In this document: piece by piece, positions 8,143-16,702 of the stretch | Layout of the letters: each line of letters opens with the position of its first letter | Numbering within the stretch: the first letter of the stretch is position 1 | From: Streptomyces albidoflavus | Lineage (GTDB): Bacteria > Actinomycetota > Actinomycetes > Streptomycetales > Streptomycetaceae | Direction: 5' to 3' | Assembly: GCF_000719955.1 (NCBI RefSeq) | Contig: NZ_JOII01000030.1 | Span: forward strand, 49,911 to 113,910 | Length of the DNA: 64,000 nt | Notes under the pieces: generated by a model | What the model was told of the DNA's origin: nothing | The model's input: the letters and a program-made list of their open reading frames with translations, nothing else | The model's database searches: none | Made by a program: the position numbers and the translations under genes

Positions 8143-10430
8143 CCGGCCCAGGGGGAGACGGCCGAAGGCCCGCCGGTGACCGCGGTGGGCCGATCGGCTT
8201 CAAGAGTCATCTGCGGGCGACCGTGGTGCCCGGCGAGGCGGCCTACCTCGTCTCCCAGCGCGGGGTGACCGCCCTGCGCGGCACCCCGGCGGAGGTGCTG
8301 GTGCCGCTGCTGGACGGAACCCGCGACCACGCCGAGGTGATCAGCGCGGCCACACCGCTGCTGACCACCGAGGAGGCGGCCGGCTCGCTGCGCGCACTCG
8401 ACGCGGCCGGCCTGCTCCGCCTCGGTACGCCCGGCACGGCCGACCCGGCCGCCGAGGCGTACTGGGACCTCGCGGGTCCCGGTGCCCCCGCCGCCCTGGC
8501 CGCGCTGGCCGGGGCGGCGGTGGCGCTCGTCCCGCTGGCCGGCACCGACGCGGCCGAGGCCGCCGAGGCGTGCCGCGCCTCCGGGCTGACGGTGACCGAC
8601 GCACCGGAGCGGGCCGACCTCACGCTCGTCCTGTGCGACGACTACCTCGACCCGGAACTCGCCGAGGTCGACGCCCGGCAGCGCACGGCCGGCACCCCCT
8701 GGCTGCCCGTACGGACCGGCGCGGCCGCGCTCTGGCTCGGGCCCGTCCTGCGCCCGCACGACGGCCCGTGCTGGCACTGCCTCGCCACCCGGCTGCGCGG
8801 CCACCGGTACGCGGAACGGCCGCTCCAGCGGGCGCTGGGCGAGGAGGGCCCCGTACGGCGCCCGCACGCCACCCTGGCCGCCGGCCGGGCCGTCGCCGTG
8901 CACCTGGCCGTCCTGGAGGCGGCCAAGTGGCTGGCCGGGGCGCGCGGCGCGAGCCACGACGGGGTGACCACCCTGGACACGCTGACGCTGGACACCGCGA
9001 CCCACCCCGCCGCCCGGCTGCCGCAGTGCGCGGTCTGCGGCGACCCGGGGCTGACGGCCCGCCGGATCGAGGCCCCGTTCGTCCCCGCCTCCCGCCCCAA
9101 GGCCGCGGGCGAGCTGAACGGCCACCGGGCCCTGACCCCCGCCCAGATGCTGGAGCGGTACGGACACCTGGTCGGCCCCGTCACCGGCATCGTCAAGGAG
9201 ATCCGCCGGGCGCCGGGCAGCCCCGGCTTCGTCAGCACCTACCTCTCCGGGCAGAACCTCGCCATGCGCAGCGGCACCCTCGCCGGACTGCGGGCGGGGC
9301 TGCGTTCGCTCAGCGGCGGCAAGGGGCTCACCGACACCGAGGCGCGCACCAGCGCGCTCTGCGAGGCGGTCGAGCGGTACAGCGGGACCCGGCAGGGCGA
9401 CGAGCCGGTGGTGCGCGACACCTACCGCGCGCTCGGCGAGGACGCCGTGCACCCCAACGCCGTCCAGCTCTTCCACGACCGGCAGTTCGCCGACCGCGAC
9501 CGCTGGAACGGCGGCGGCTCCCACCTGCACCACGTACCGCGCCGCTTCGACGAGGAGCGCCCCACCGAGTGGACCCCGGTCTGGTCGCTGACCCACGAGA
9601 GGCAGCGGCTGCTGCCGACCTCGCTGCTCTTCTTCGGCGAACACGAGGCGCCCGACGGGGTGTGGGCCGACTCCAACGGCAACGCCGCGGGCAGCAGCCC
9701 CGAGGACGCCCTGGTCCAGGGGTTCCTGGAGCTGGTCGAGCGGGACGCCGTGGCGATCTGGTGGTACAACCGCACCCGCCATCCGGCCGTCGACCTCGAC
9801 GCGTTCGGCGAGCCGTACATCGAGCGGCTGCGCGCCGGGTACCGGTCGGTGGGCCGCGAGGTGTGGGCGCTGGACCTCACCGGCGACCTCGGCATCCCGG
9901 TGGTCGCCGCGCTCTCCCGGCGCACCGACCGGCAGGCCGAGGACATCGTCTTCGGCTTCGGCGCCCACTTCGACCCGCGGGTGGCGCTGCGCCGGGCCCT
10001 GACCGAGATGGGCCAACTCCTGCCCCTGGTCGGCGACGTGACCCCGGACGGCCGCGGCTACCGCTGCGCCGACCCCGACCCGCTGAACTGGTGGCGGCAC
10101 GCCACCGCAGCCAACCGCCCCTACCTGCGCCCCGATCCGGCCACCCCGGCACGCACCCCCGGCCACTGGGCGTACACCCCCGCGGGTGATCTCCTGGACG
10201 ACGTCCGCTCCATCACGGAACTGTTGCGATCACGTGGCCTTGAGCTGCTCGTTCTGGACCAGACCAGGCCGGATCTGGATCTTCCGGTTGTCAAGGTTCT
10301 GGTGCCGGGCCTGCGCCACTTCTGGCCCCGGTTCGCCCCCGGGCGCCTCTACGACACGCCTGTGGAGCTGGGATTGCGTACGGAACGCTGCCGACTGGAG
10401 GAGTTGAACCCGACCCCGCTCTTCGTCTGA
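8139..10430 (+). CDS. Fused E1-like/YcaO cyclodehydratase (TOMM biosynthesis)
   Basis: A 763-residue C-D fusion. Residues about 20-110 form a winged-helix, RRE-like leader-binding region (VSQRGVTALRGTPAEVLVPL). The middle is ocin-ThiF/E1-like with two zinc CxxC pairs, CWHC near 211 and CAVC near 297. From about 330 to the end is a YcaO domain with ATP-binding motifs CEAVERYSG and NAAGSSPEDALVQGFLELVERDA. Such enzymes use ATP to turn Cys, Ser or Thr of a precursor into azolines. The C-terminus ends NPTPLFV, a degenerate version of the proline-rich PxPxP tail. Coupled to the upstream 58-residue peptide. No full azoline dehydrogenase is nearby. Confidence 0.92.
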   Translation: MTGPGGDGRRPAGDRGGPIGFKSHLRATVVPGEAAYLVSQRGVTALRGTPAEVLVPLLDGTRDHAEVISAATPLLTTEEAAGSLRALDAAGLLRLGTPGTADPAAEAYWDLAGPGAPAALAALAGAAVALVPLAGTDAAEAAEACRASGLTVTDAPERADLTLVLCDDYLDPELAEVDARQRTAGTPWLPVRTGAAALWLGPVLRPHDGPCWHCLATRLRGHRYAERPLQRALGEEGPVRRPHATLAAGRAVAVHLAVLEAAKWLAGARGASHDGVTTLDTLTLDTATHPAARLPQCAVCGDPGLTARRIEAPFVPASRPKAAGELNGHRALTPAQMLERYGHLVGPVTGIVKEIRRAPGSPGFVSTYLSGQNLAMRSGTLAGLRAGLRSLSGGKGLTDTEARTSALCEAVERYSGTRQGDEPVVRDTYRALGEDAVHPNAVQLFHDRQFADRDRWNGGGSHLHHVPRRFDEERPTEWTPVWSLTHERQRLLPTSLLFFGEHEAPDGVWADSNGNAAGSSPEDALVQGFLELVERDAVAIWWYNRTRHPAVDLDAFGEPYIERLRAGYRSVGREVWALDLTGDLGIPVVAALSRRTDRQAEDIVFGFGAHFDPRVALRRALTEMGQLLPLVGDVTPDGRGYRCADPDPLNWWRHATAANRPYLRPDPATPARTPGHWAYTPAGDLLDDVRSITELLRSRGLELLVLDQTRPDLDLPVVKVLVPGLRHFWPRFAPGRLYDTPVELGLRTERCRLEELNPTPLFV

Positions 10431-10576
10431 TTCCGGTTACGGTTCCCACGTGTCGCCTTCCGGCGGTGCGTGGATTCGGCGCGCGCTCCCCGCCACGATT
10501 CCGGCACAGCGTCCTCGCAGATCACTTACGCTCCTTGCGTAGCACGGAGGTTCGACGGGGGAAAGGCTGTGCGCGG

Positions 10577-11839
10577 ATGCGACGGGGAGACGGCAGGCCG
10601 CTGGAGGATTCCGGGGCGAGCGGGGAGGCGGGGCCGGAGACCGGCGGTGCCGCCGTCCCGCGCGTCCCGGCCGACCCGCTCTATCTGCCGGCGCCGAGAA
10701 TGGCCCGGGTCATCCTGGTCGTCGTCCTGCTCGGCTATCTCAGCGTCACCTCCATCAACCTGGCGGCGGCGCCGCACACCCGGACGTCGCTGGCCCTGTC
10801 GTTCGTCTGCCAGGCCGGGGTCTTCCTGCTCCAGATCGGCCACTCGCGGGCACGGGCACGGCACTTCCCGCTGCTCCGGCGGTGCGCCACCCTCGGCTGC
10901 CAGGCGGTGCTGACCTTCGCCCCGCTGGTCTTCTTCCAGTCCCAGTGGGGCTCGATGGCCGGCTTCCTCGCCGGGTCGCTGCTGCTCCTGCTGCCGCCCC
11001 GCTGGGCCTGGCCCGCCTACGGCGTGGTCGGCCTCACCATGGCGCTCCCGCCACTGCTGGAGGGCCTGCCGCTGCGCGACGCCTTCTACCTGGCGCAGTC
11101 CACGCTCCTGACCGGCCTGGTGGTCTACGGCCTCTCCCGTCTGGCGGAGCTGGTCCAGGTGCTGCACCACACCCGCGTCGAGCTGACCCGGATGGCGGTC
11201 ACGCAGGAACGGCTGCGCTTCGCCCGCGACCTGCACGACCTGCTCGGCTACAGCCTCTCCGTGATCACGCTGAAGAGCGAGCTGATCCACCGCCTGGTGC
11301 CCAGCCACCCCGAGCGGGCGATGGAGGAGGTCGGCGAAGTCCTGGCCGTGTCACGGAAATCCCTCGCCGACGTCCGCTCGGTCGCCGCCGGGCTGCGCGG
11401 GATGTCCCTGGAGCAGGAGCTGTCCTCGGCCGAGTCGCTGCTGCGGTCGGCGGACGTCACCGTCCACGCCGACATCCGGCTCGGCGCCATCGACCCGGAG
11501 GTCGACACGGTGCTGGCGGCGGTGGCCCGCGAGGCCATCACCAACCTGCTGCGCCACTCGCGCGCCGGCGTCTGCGCCATCACGGCGGTCCGGGAGGGCG
11601 GCAACGTGCGGCTGCGCATCTCCAACGACGGTGTCGACCCCGGCTACCGCGACATGTCGCCGCACAGCGGCAGCGGCCTCGGCAACCTGGAGACGCGGTT
11701 GCGAGCGGTCCAGGGCCGGCTCACCGTCTCCCGCGCGGAGGCGGAGACCTTCGCCCTCACCGCCGAGGCCCCCGCGCGGCCGGACCGCGCCGCGCCCCGC
11801 GGCCGGGCCGAGGCGTACGCCCAGGGCCCCGTCGCGTAA
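10577..11839 (+). CDS. DesK/NarX-type sensor histidine kinase
   Basis: A 420-residue kinase with an N-terminal variable tail, about five or six membrane segments between residues 45 and 190 (for example MARVILVVVLLGYLSV), a HisKA_3 phosphoacceptor region FARDLHDLLGYSLS (His about 220) and a C-terminal ATPase domain with AREAITNLLRHS and GSGLGNLETR. The start at 10577 follows GGGGGAAAGG; the frame extends further upstream without a ribosome site. It pairs with the LuxR-type regulator starting 42 bases downstream. A membrane signal, perhaps the pathway product or envelope state, is inferred. Confidence 0.9.
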   Translation: MRRGDGRPLEDSGASGEAGPETGGAAVPRVPADPLYLPAPRMARVILVVVLLGYLSVTSINLAAAPHTRTSLALSFVCQAGVFLLQIGHSRARARHFPLLRRCATLGCQAVLTFAPLVFFQSQWGSMAGFLAGSLLLLLPPRWAWPAYGVVGLTMALPPLLEGLPLRDAFYLAQSTLLTGLVVYGLSRLAELVQVLHHTRVELTRMAVTQERLRFARDLHDLLGYSLSVITLKSELIHRLVPSHPERAMEEVGEVLAVSRKSLADVRSVAAGLRGMSLEQELSSAESLLRSADVTVHADIRLGAIDPEVDTVLAAVAREAITNLLRHSRAGVCAITAVREGGNVRLRISNDGVDPGYRDMSPHSGSGLGNLETRLRAVQGRLTVSRAEAETFALTAEAPARPDRAAPRGRAEAYAQGPVA

Positions 11840-11881
11840 CCGCACCCGAACCTCCCCCACGAACACTGAGGAGCGGCCTCC

Positions 11882-12493
11882 ATGGCGATACGCATCCTGC
11901 TGGCCGAGGACATGCACATGGTCCGGGGCGCGCTGGTCGCCCTGCTGAACCTGGAGAACGACCTGGAGGTCGTCTGCGAGGTCGGCCGTGGCGACGAGAT
12001 CCTGCCGCGCGCACTGGAATTCCGGCCGGACATCGCGATCATCGACATCGACCTGCCCGGCATCGACGGACTGACCGCCGCCGCCCGGCTGCGCGAGTCG
12101 CTCCCGGAGTGCCGGACGCTGATCCTGACCAACCTCGGCCGCCCCGGCACCCTGCGCCGCGCCCTGTCGGCACACGTCTCCGGCTACCTGCTCAAGGACG
12201 CCCCGCCGCAGGAATTGGCCGCCGCCGTACGCCGGGTGGTCGCCGGGCACCGGGTGATCGACCCGCAGCTCGCCCTCTCCGCGTGGGACGGCGCGGACAG
12301 CCCGCTCACCGAGCGGGAGACCGAGGTGCTGCGGCTGGTCGCGCAGGGCTGGGAGCCGAGCGAGATCGCCAAGGAACTCCACCTGTCCGCCGGAACCGTC
12401 CGCAACTACCTGACCACGGTGGTCTCCAAGCTCAACGCCCGCAACCGGGTGGACGCGATCAGGATCGCCCAGGCCTCCGACTGGCTGCTGTGA
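11882..12493 (+). CDS. NarL/LuxR-family response regulator
   Basis: A 203-residue regulator. The receiver contains AEDMHMVRGAL and the phosphoacceptor Asp55 in IIDIDLPG, with Lys in GYLLKDAPP. The C-terminal LuxR helix-turn-helix reads LTERETEVLRLVAQG and LHLSAGTVRNYLTTVVSKL. It is the partner of the preceding kinase and sits in the same operon. Its stop is nine bases from the convergent stop of the SagB-like gene. Targets are likely within the RiPP-like island; this is inferred from position. Confidence 0.93.
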   Translation: MAIRILLAEDMHMVRGALVALLNLENDLEVVCEVGRGDEILPRALEFRPDIAIIDIDLPGIDGLTAAARLRESLPECRTLILTNLGRPGTLRRALSAHVSGYLLKDAPPQELAAAVRRVVAGHRVIDPQLALSAWDGADSPLTERETEVLRLVAQGWEPSEIAKELHLSAGTVRNYLTTVVSKLNARNRVDAIRIAQASDWLL

Positions 12494-12502
12494 GCCCCCG
12501 GC

Positions 12503-13183
12503 TCACCCGGTGATCCGCGGGGGCGGCGCCTTACGGCGCGGGGCCGGACCGTGGACCGGCCGCGCCATCCCGGCGGCCGTCAGGTAGCCGATGACCCCCG
12601 GGGGCACCGCCCCCGGCACCGGCAGGGCGTCGGCCGCGTCCTCCGGCGTCACCGGCCACCCCAGCAGCGAGACGACCAGCGCCGCCTCCGGCCGGTGCAG
12701 CAGGACCCGGTGGGAGGCGGTCGCCGACCACATCGCGATGCCGTCGCTCTCCTGGGCCAGCGAGACCCCGCTCGCCATCCGCACCGCCCGCCGCGGCGGC
12801 GGCCGCACCGGGGAGAAGGGGGCGGGGCGGGAGAGGGGGAAGGCGGAGAGCAGCGGCCCGCCGAGGTCGTCGATGGCCAGGGTGCGCACCACGAGGTGGG
12901 TGATGCTCGCCAGGACCCGGGACAGCCCGGGATCGCCGCCGGCCGGAAGCGGCTCGTCCGGAGCGCACCCCCGGGCGCGCTCCGGGGCGAGGTTGGTGAG
13001 CAGGACGGGTCCCAACTGCATCCGCCGCAGCGCCTCCCGCACCAGCGGCGACACCTCGGGCACCCGGTCGATCCCGTCGGGCCCGGTCAGTACGAGCCCG
13101 TCGCCGGAGGCGTCGTCCTCGATGCCGATCTCCTCGCCGAGGGACCAGAGATGGACCGCGCTGTGCCCGTCCGCCGTTCTCAC
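12503..13183 (-). CDS. SagB-like N-terminal-domain protein (no nitroreductase domain)
   Basis: A 226-residue protein. VREALRRMQLGPVLLTN and LASITHLVVRTL, followed by PLLSAFPLSRPAPFSPV and the winged-helix-like segment VRMASGVSLAQESDG to VLLHRPEAALVVSLL and YLTAAGMARP, resemble the N-terminal half of Streptomyces SagB-family azoline dehydrogenases. The FMN nitroreductase half is absent: the frame stops after PPPRITG and the convergent regulator gene begins at once. The start at GTG 13183 follows GAGGGG; a frame extension to 13288 lacks a ribosome site. It may be a truncated relic or a stand-alone leader-binding partner. The assignment is from remembered family sequences and is tentative. Confidence 0.55.
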   Translation of the reverse strand: MRTADGHSAVHLWSLGEEIGIEDDASGDGLVLTGPDGIDRVPEVSPLVREALRRMQLGPVLLTNLAPERARGCAPDEPLPAGGDPGLSRVLASITHLVVRTLAIDDLGGPLLSAFPLSRPAPFSPVRPPPRRAVRMASGVSLAQESDGIAMWSATASHRVLLHRPEAALVVSLLGWPVTPEDAADALPVPGAVPPGVIGYLTAAGMARPVHGPAPRRKAPPPRITG

Positions 13184-13322
13184 GCTGCCCCTCGGTCCGT
13201 TGCGTGCCAGCTCCTTACTCGCCAGTATCCCGGGTGCCGGGTGTCGGCGGGCAGCGAGGGAATCACCAATCAGACATGCGGATTTCATGGCCGGGTCACC
13301 GCGCGCCTGGTTGCGATGACCA

Positions 13323-13346
13323 CGCGCACGGCATATGCCGTGCGCG
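13323..13346. terminator. 24-bp perfect palindrome, probable terminator
   Basis: CGCGCACGGC, an ATAT centre and GCCGTGCGCG form a perfect palindrome, equivalent to a 10-bp stem with a tetraloop. It lies 19 bases beyond the stop of the PH-domain gene (minus strand) and about 140 bases upstream of the SagB-like start, so it fits a terminator. A dyad operator is the alternative. Confidence 0.6.
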
Positions 13347-13364
13347 GGCGCCGAGGCTCGCGCG

Positions 13365-14876
13365 TCACTCCGGGAAGACGCCGTCCGCCCCCGGAACCGT
13401 TCCCCCTCCGGCTCCCCTTCCTGGCTCCTGGCCCGTCCCGGCCTCCGTTCCGGTTCCGCTTCGGGTTCCGCTTCCGGTCCCGCCTCCCGTCGCCGTCCCC
13501 GTCATCCACCGGTCCGGCTGTGCCGTGCGGCGGCCCGTGCGGGACCGGTCGGCCTGGTCGCGCAGGAGGGCGGCGGCCTCGTCGGCGTCACGGAGGTGGG
13601 CGACGACCGTCCTGGAGGCGCCGGTGTCGACGTGGAGGTCGGCGACGCCCTGGTGGCGTTGCCACGGGCCCTGCTTCAGGCGGACGCTCTGCACCTTGGC
13701 GTGCGGGACGAGGGCGACGGTGCGGTGGAACAGGCCGTGCCGGGCGGCGAAGAGGCGGTCGGTGACGGCGAGGCCGTACCCGCGCCACCAGGCCGGCACG
13801 CACCAGGCCGCGCGCCCCGGCGGCCGGACGAACTCCCCGGGCACCTCCGCGCCCGCCAGGACGCGCCCGATGATGCCGCGGGCGGTGACGTGGTCGGCCA
13901 CCGGCAGCAGCACGCCGTTGTCCGAGCCGGCGACGTCCAGCTCCACCCGTACCCAGCCGAGCCGCCGCCACAGCCACGGTTCGACGATCCGCACCGTCTG
14001 CACGCGGCCGGGCGGCACCGTCTCGTGCGACCGGTCGAGCAGCCCGTGGTCCAGCCGCAGCCCGTCGGGCGACTCGCCGAGCGTCCAGTCGTACTCGCGG
14101 ACGAAGCGGCCCGCGCTCCTGGCTCCGGCGGCACCCAGCAGCGGGATGCCGGCGGCCAGCACCGTCCACAGGTTGTGGGTGGCGAACCAGAGGAAGCCCG
14201 GCACCAGCAGCGCGCCGATCAGCGACAGCCAGGTGGTGGCCGTCAGCAGCAGGGAGACGGCGAGCATGCGCGGCGCCACCCGGACCAGCTCCCGGACCGG
14301 CGCCTCCCCGACCTCGCCGGCCTCCTCGGGGGAGAACCCGGCGGCGCGCGCCAGCAGTTCGGCCCGCAGCGCGCGTGCCTCCGCCTGGCCGAGGTAGGCC
14401 AGTTCGTCCTTGCTGCTGGTCCCGATGACGTCCATCTTCAACTTGGCCACGCCGAGGAACCGGGCGAGCAGCGGCTGCGTCACGTCGACCGCCTGCAACC
14501 GGTCGAGCCGGATGTGCGCGGTACGCCGGAACAGCACGCCCGTCCGGATGCGCAACTCCGTGTCGGTGACCGAGAAGTGGGTCACCCACCAGGAGAGGAA
14601 CCCGTACAGCGCGGCGGCGGGCAGCAGCACCCCGAGCCCCAGCAGCAAGGTCCCGGTCGCCAGATCACTCACATGCCGGTACGCGCTGTTCGGATCGTGC
14701 AGGGCCCACCCCGCCAGCAGCGCCACCGGCGCCCAGGCCCGGCGCAGCGGGGTGATTGGGTGCAGCCGCCGCTCGGCGGGCGGGGCCGACTCCGGCGGGC
14801 CGGGCGGATCGCCGGGGCCGGGCGGTGTGCCCGGTCCGGTGGCCTCGTCGGAGCCCGGCCCCGTCTCCTCGTTCAC
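13365..14876 (-). CDS. YdbT-like membrane protein with repeated bPH2 (DUF304) domains
   Basis: A 503-residue protein. A Pro/Gly-rich N-terminus leads to paired membrane helices near residues 55-95, then a bPH2 domain (FSVTDTELRIRTGVLFRRT, RLDRLQAVDV). A second helix pair follows around 205-245 and then two further PH-like segments (DGLRLDHGLLDR...VQTVRIVEPW and RLFAARHGLFHRTVALVP...VQSVRLKQGP). The C-terminus is a Gly/Thr-rich tail. It is coupled by a GTGA overlap to the upstream smaller PH protein, as in YdbS-YdbT pairs. In Bacillus such pairs have been linked to envelope/antibiotic resistance; the role here is unknown. Confidence 0.88.
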   Translation of the reverse strand: MNEETGPGSDEATGPGTPPGPGDPPGPPESAPPAERRLHPITPLRRAWAPVALLAGWALHDPNSAYRHVSDLATGTLLLGLGVLLPAAALYGFLSWWVTHFSVTDTELRIRTGVLFRRTAHIRLDRLQAVDVTQPLLARFLGVAKLKMDVIGTSSKDELAYLGQAEARALRAELLARAAGFSPEEAGEVGEAPVRELVRVAPRMLAVSLLLTATTWLSLIGALLVPGFLWFATHNLWTVLAAGIPLLGAAGARSAGRFVREYDWTLGESPDGLRLDHGLLDRSHETVPPGRVQTVRIVEPWLWRRLGWVRVELDVAGSDNGVLLPVADHVTARGIIGRVLAGAEVPGEFVRPPGRAAWCVPAWWRGYGLAVTDRLFAARHGLFHRTVALVPHAKVQSVRLKQGPWQRHQGVADLHVDTGASRTVVAHLRDADEAAALLRDQADRSRTGRRTAQPDRWMTGTATGGGTGSGTRSGTGTEAGTGQEPGRGAGGGTVPGADGVFPE

Positions 14877-15406
14877 AGCCCCGCCGAGCGGGCCTCGCCC
14901 AGTTCGGTGAGGCGGTCGCGGAGGCGTTCGGCCTCGGCCGGGTTCAGGCCGGGGATGCGGGCGTCGGTCGCGGCGGCCGCCGTGTGCAGCTGCACCCCGG
15001 CCAGGCCGAACCGGCGCTCCAGCGGGCCCGAGGTGACCTCCACCAGTTGCATCCGGCCGTAGGGCACCACCGTCTGCTCGTGCCAGAGGACGCCCCGGCT
15101 GATCAGCAGGTCGTCGGCGCGCTCGGCGTACCGCCACGAGCGCCAGTTCCGGCCCAGCAGGGGCCACCCCCACGGCAGGACCGACAGCGGGACCAGGGCG
15201 AACAGGGCCCAGGCGGGGCCGGCCAGCACGCCGAGTGTCACCCCGGCCACCAGGGCGAGCCCCGCCGACCAGGCGACCAGCAGCAGCCGGCGCATCACCA
15301 GCAGGCCGGGCGGCAGCGCGGTCCAGACGGGGTCGCCGGACGGGCCTTCGCTCCCCGTGCCGCCGGCCGCCGGTCCGTCTGCCGCTGTCCCGCTCCCCGT
15401 CTCCAT
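14873..15406 (-). CDS. YdbS-like bPH2 (DUF304) membrane protein
   Basis: A 177-residue protein with two adjacent membrane helices (residues about 40-80) followed by a bPH2 domain: YAERADDLLISRGVLWHEQ, VVPYGRMQLVEVTSGPLERR and AAAATDARIPGL. The start was set at ATG 15406 after GGGGG. First gene of a two-gene operon; its stop overlaps the GTG of the larger PH protein. Cytoplasmic PH domain anchored in the membrane; function not established. The divergent neighbour is nuoD, 31 bases away, so the promoters must be compact. Confidence 0.88.
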   Translation of the reverse strand: METGSGTAADGPAAGGTGSEGPSGDPVWTALPPGLLVMRRLLLVAWSAGLALVAGVTLGVLAGPAWALFALVPLSVLPWGWPLLGRNWRSWRYAERADDLLISRGVLWHEQTVVPYGRMQLVEVTSGPLERRFGLAGVQLHTAAAATDARIPGLNPAEAERLRDRLTELGEARSAGL

Positions 15407-15437
15407 GCCCCCAGCGTAGATGCGAGAGACTGACCCC

Positions 15438-16580
15438 ATGACGGAGACGATGATCGGCATCGGCGGCGGCGCGGAGAGCACCGACATGGTGCTCAACATC
15501 GGGCCCCAGCACCCCTCCACCCACGGCGTGCTCAGGCTGCGCATCGTGCTCGACGGGGAGCAGGTCGTCTCGGCCGAACCGGTCGTCGGCTACATGCACC
15601 GGGGTGCCGAGAAACTCTTCGAGGCGCGTGACTACCGGCAGATCATCATGCTCGCCAACCGCCACGACTGGCTGTCGGCCTTCTCCAACGAGCTGGGCGT
15701 GGTCCTCGGCGTCGAGCGGATGCTCGGCATGGAGGTGCCCGAGCGCGCCGTCTGGCTCAGGACGCTCCTCGCCGAGCTGAACCGGGTCCTCAACCACCTG
15801 ATGTTCCTCGGCTCGTACCCGCTCGAACTCGGCGGCATCACGCCGATGTTCCACGCCTTCACCGAGCGCGAGGAGCTCCAGGCCGTCATGGAGGAGCTCT
15901 CCGGCGGCCGGATGCACTACATGTTCAACCGGGTCGGCGGCCTCAAGGAGGACCTGCCCGCGGGCTGGCCCGAGCGCGCCCGCGCCGCCGTCGCCGCCGT
16001 CCGCGCCCGCATGGACGTCTTCGACCGGCTCGTCCTCGGCAACGAGATCTTCCGCGGCCGCACCCGGGGCATCGGCGTCCTCAGCCAGGAACACGTCCAC
16101 GCCTACGGGGTCAGCGGCCCCATCGCCCGCGCCTCCGGCGTCGACTTCGACCTCCGCCGCGACGAGCCCTACCTCGCCTACGCCGAGCTGGCCGACGTCC
16201 TCAAGGTCGTCACCCGGGAGGAGGGCGACTGCCTGGCCCGGTTCGAGTGCCTGCTGGAGCAGACGTACAACTCCCTCGACCTCGCCGACGCCTGCCTCGA
16301 CCGGTACGCCGAGCTGCCGCCCGGCCCCGTCAACCAGCGCCTGCCGAAGGTCCTCAAGGCCCCCGAGGGGCACACCTACGCCTGGACCGAGAACCCGCTC
16401 GGCATCAACGGCTACTACCTGGTCAGCAAGGGGGAGAAGACCCCCTACCGGCTCAAGCTCCGCTCCGCCTCCTACAACAACATCCAGGCGCTGGCCGTGC
16501 TGCTGCCGGGCACCCTCGTCTCGGACATGGTCTCGATCCTGGGCTCGCTCTTCTTCGTGGTCGGGGACATCGACAAGTAG
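15438..16580 (+). CDS. nuoD: NADH-quinone oxidoreductase subunit D (orphan)
   Basis: A 380-residue 49-kDa-type subunit. Conserved complex I motifs are [26 protein letters not shown] (Arg55), [33 protein letters not shown] and the C-terminal VVGDIDK. In complex I this subunit helps form the quinone site next to NuoB. No other nuo gene is present; S. coelicolor also has a solitary nuoD here, as I recall. The ATG at 15438 was preferred over 15420. The convergent neighbour is a MidA/NDUFAF7-like methyltransferase, whose human homologue methylates the arginine equivalent to Arg55. Confidence 0.95.
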   Translation: MTETMIGIGGGAESTDMVLNIGPQHPSTHGVLRLRIVLDGEQVVSAEPVVGYMHRGAEKLFEARDYRQIIMLANRHDWLSAFSNELGVVLGVERMLGMEVPERAVWLRTLLAELNRVLNHLMFLGSYPLELGGITPMFHAFTEREELQAVMEELSGGRMHYMFNRVGGLKEDLPAGWPERARAAVAAVRARMDVFDRLVLGNEIFRGRTRGIGVLSQEHVHAYGVSGPIARASGVDFDLRRDEPYLAYAELADVLKVVTREEGDCLARFECLLEQTYNSLDLADACLDRYAELPPGPVNQRLPKVLKAPEGHTYAWTENPLGINGYYLVSKGEKTPYRLKLRSASYNNIQALAVLLPGTLVSDMVSILGSLFFVVGDIDK

Positions 16581-16702
16581 GCCGCCGGGGACGCCGCCGA
16601 GCAGGGCGCGAAGGCGGGAGCGGGCTCGCGCGTACCGGCGGAGCGACCAGTTCCGCACCGCCCGTGCCGCATGCCGCACCCGCTCCGGGCACCTGAGCCG
16701 CC

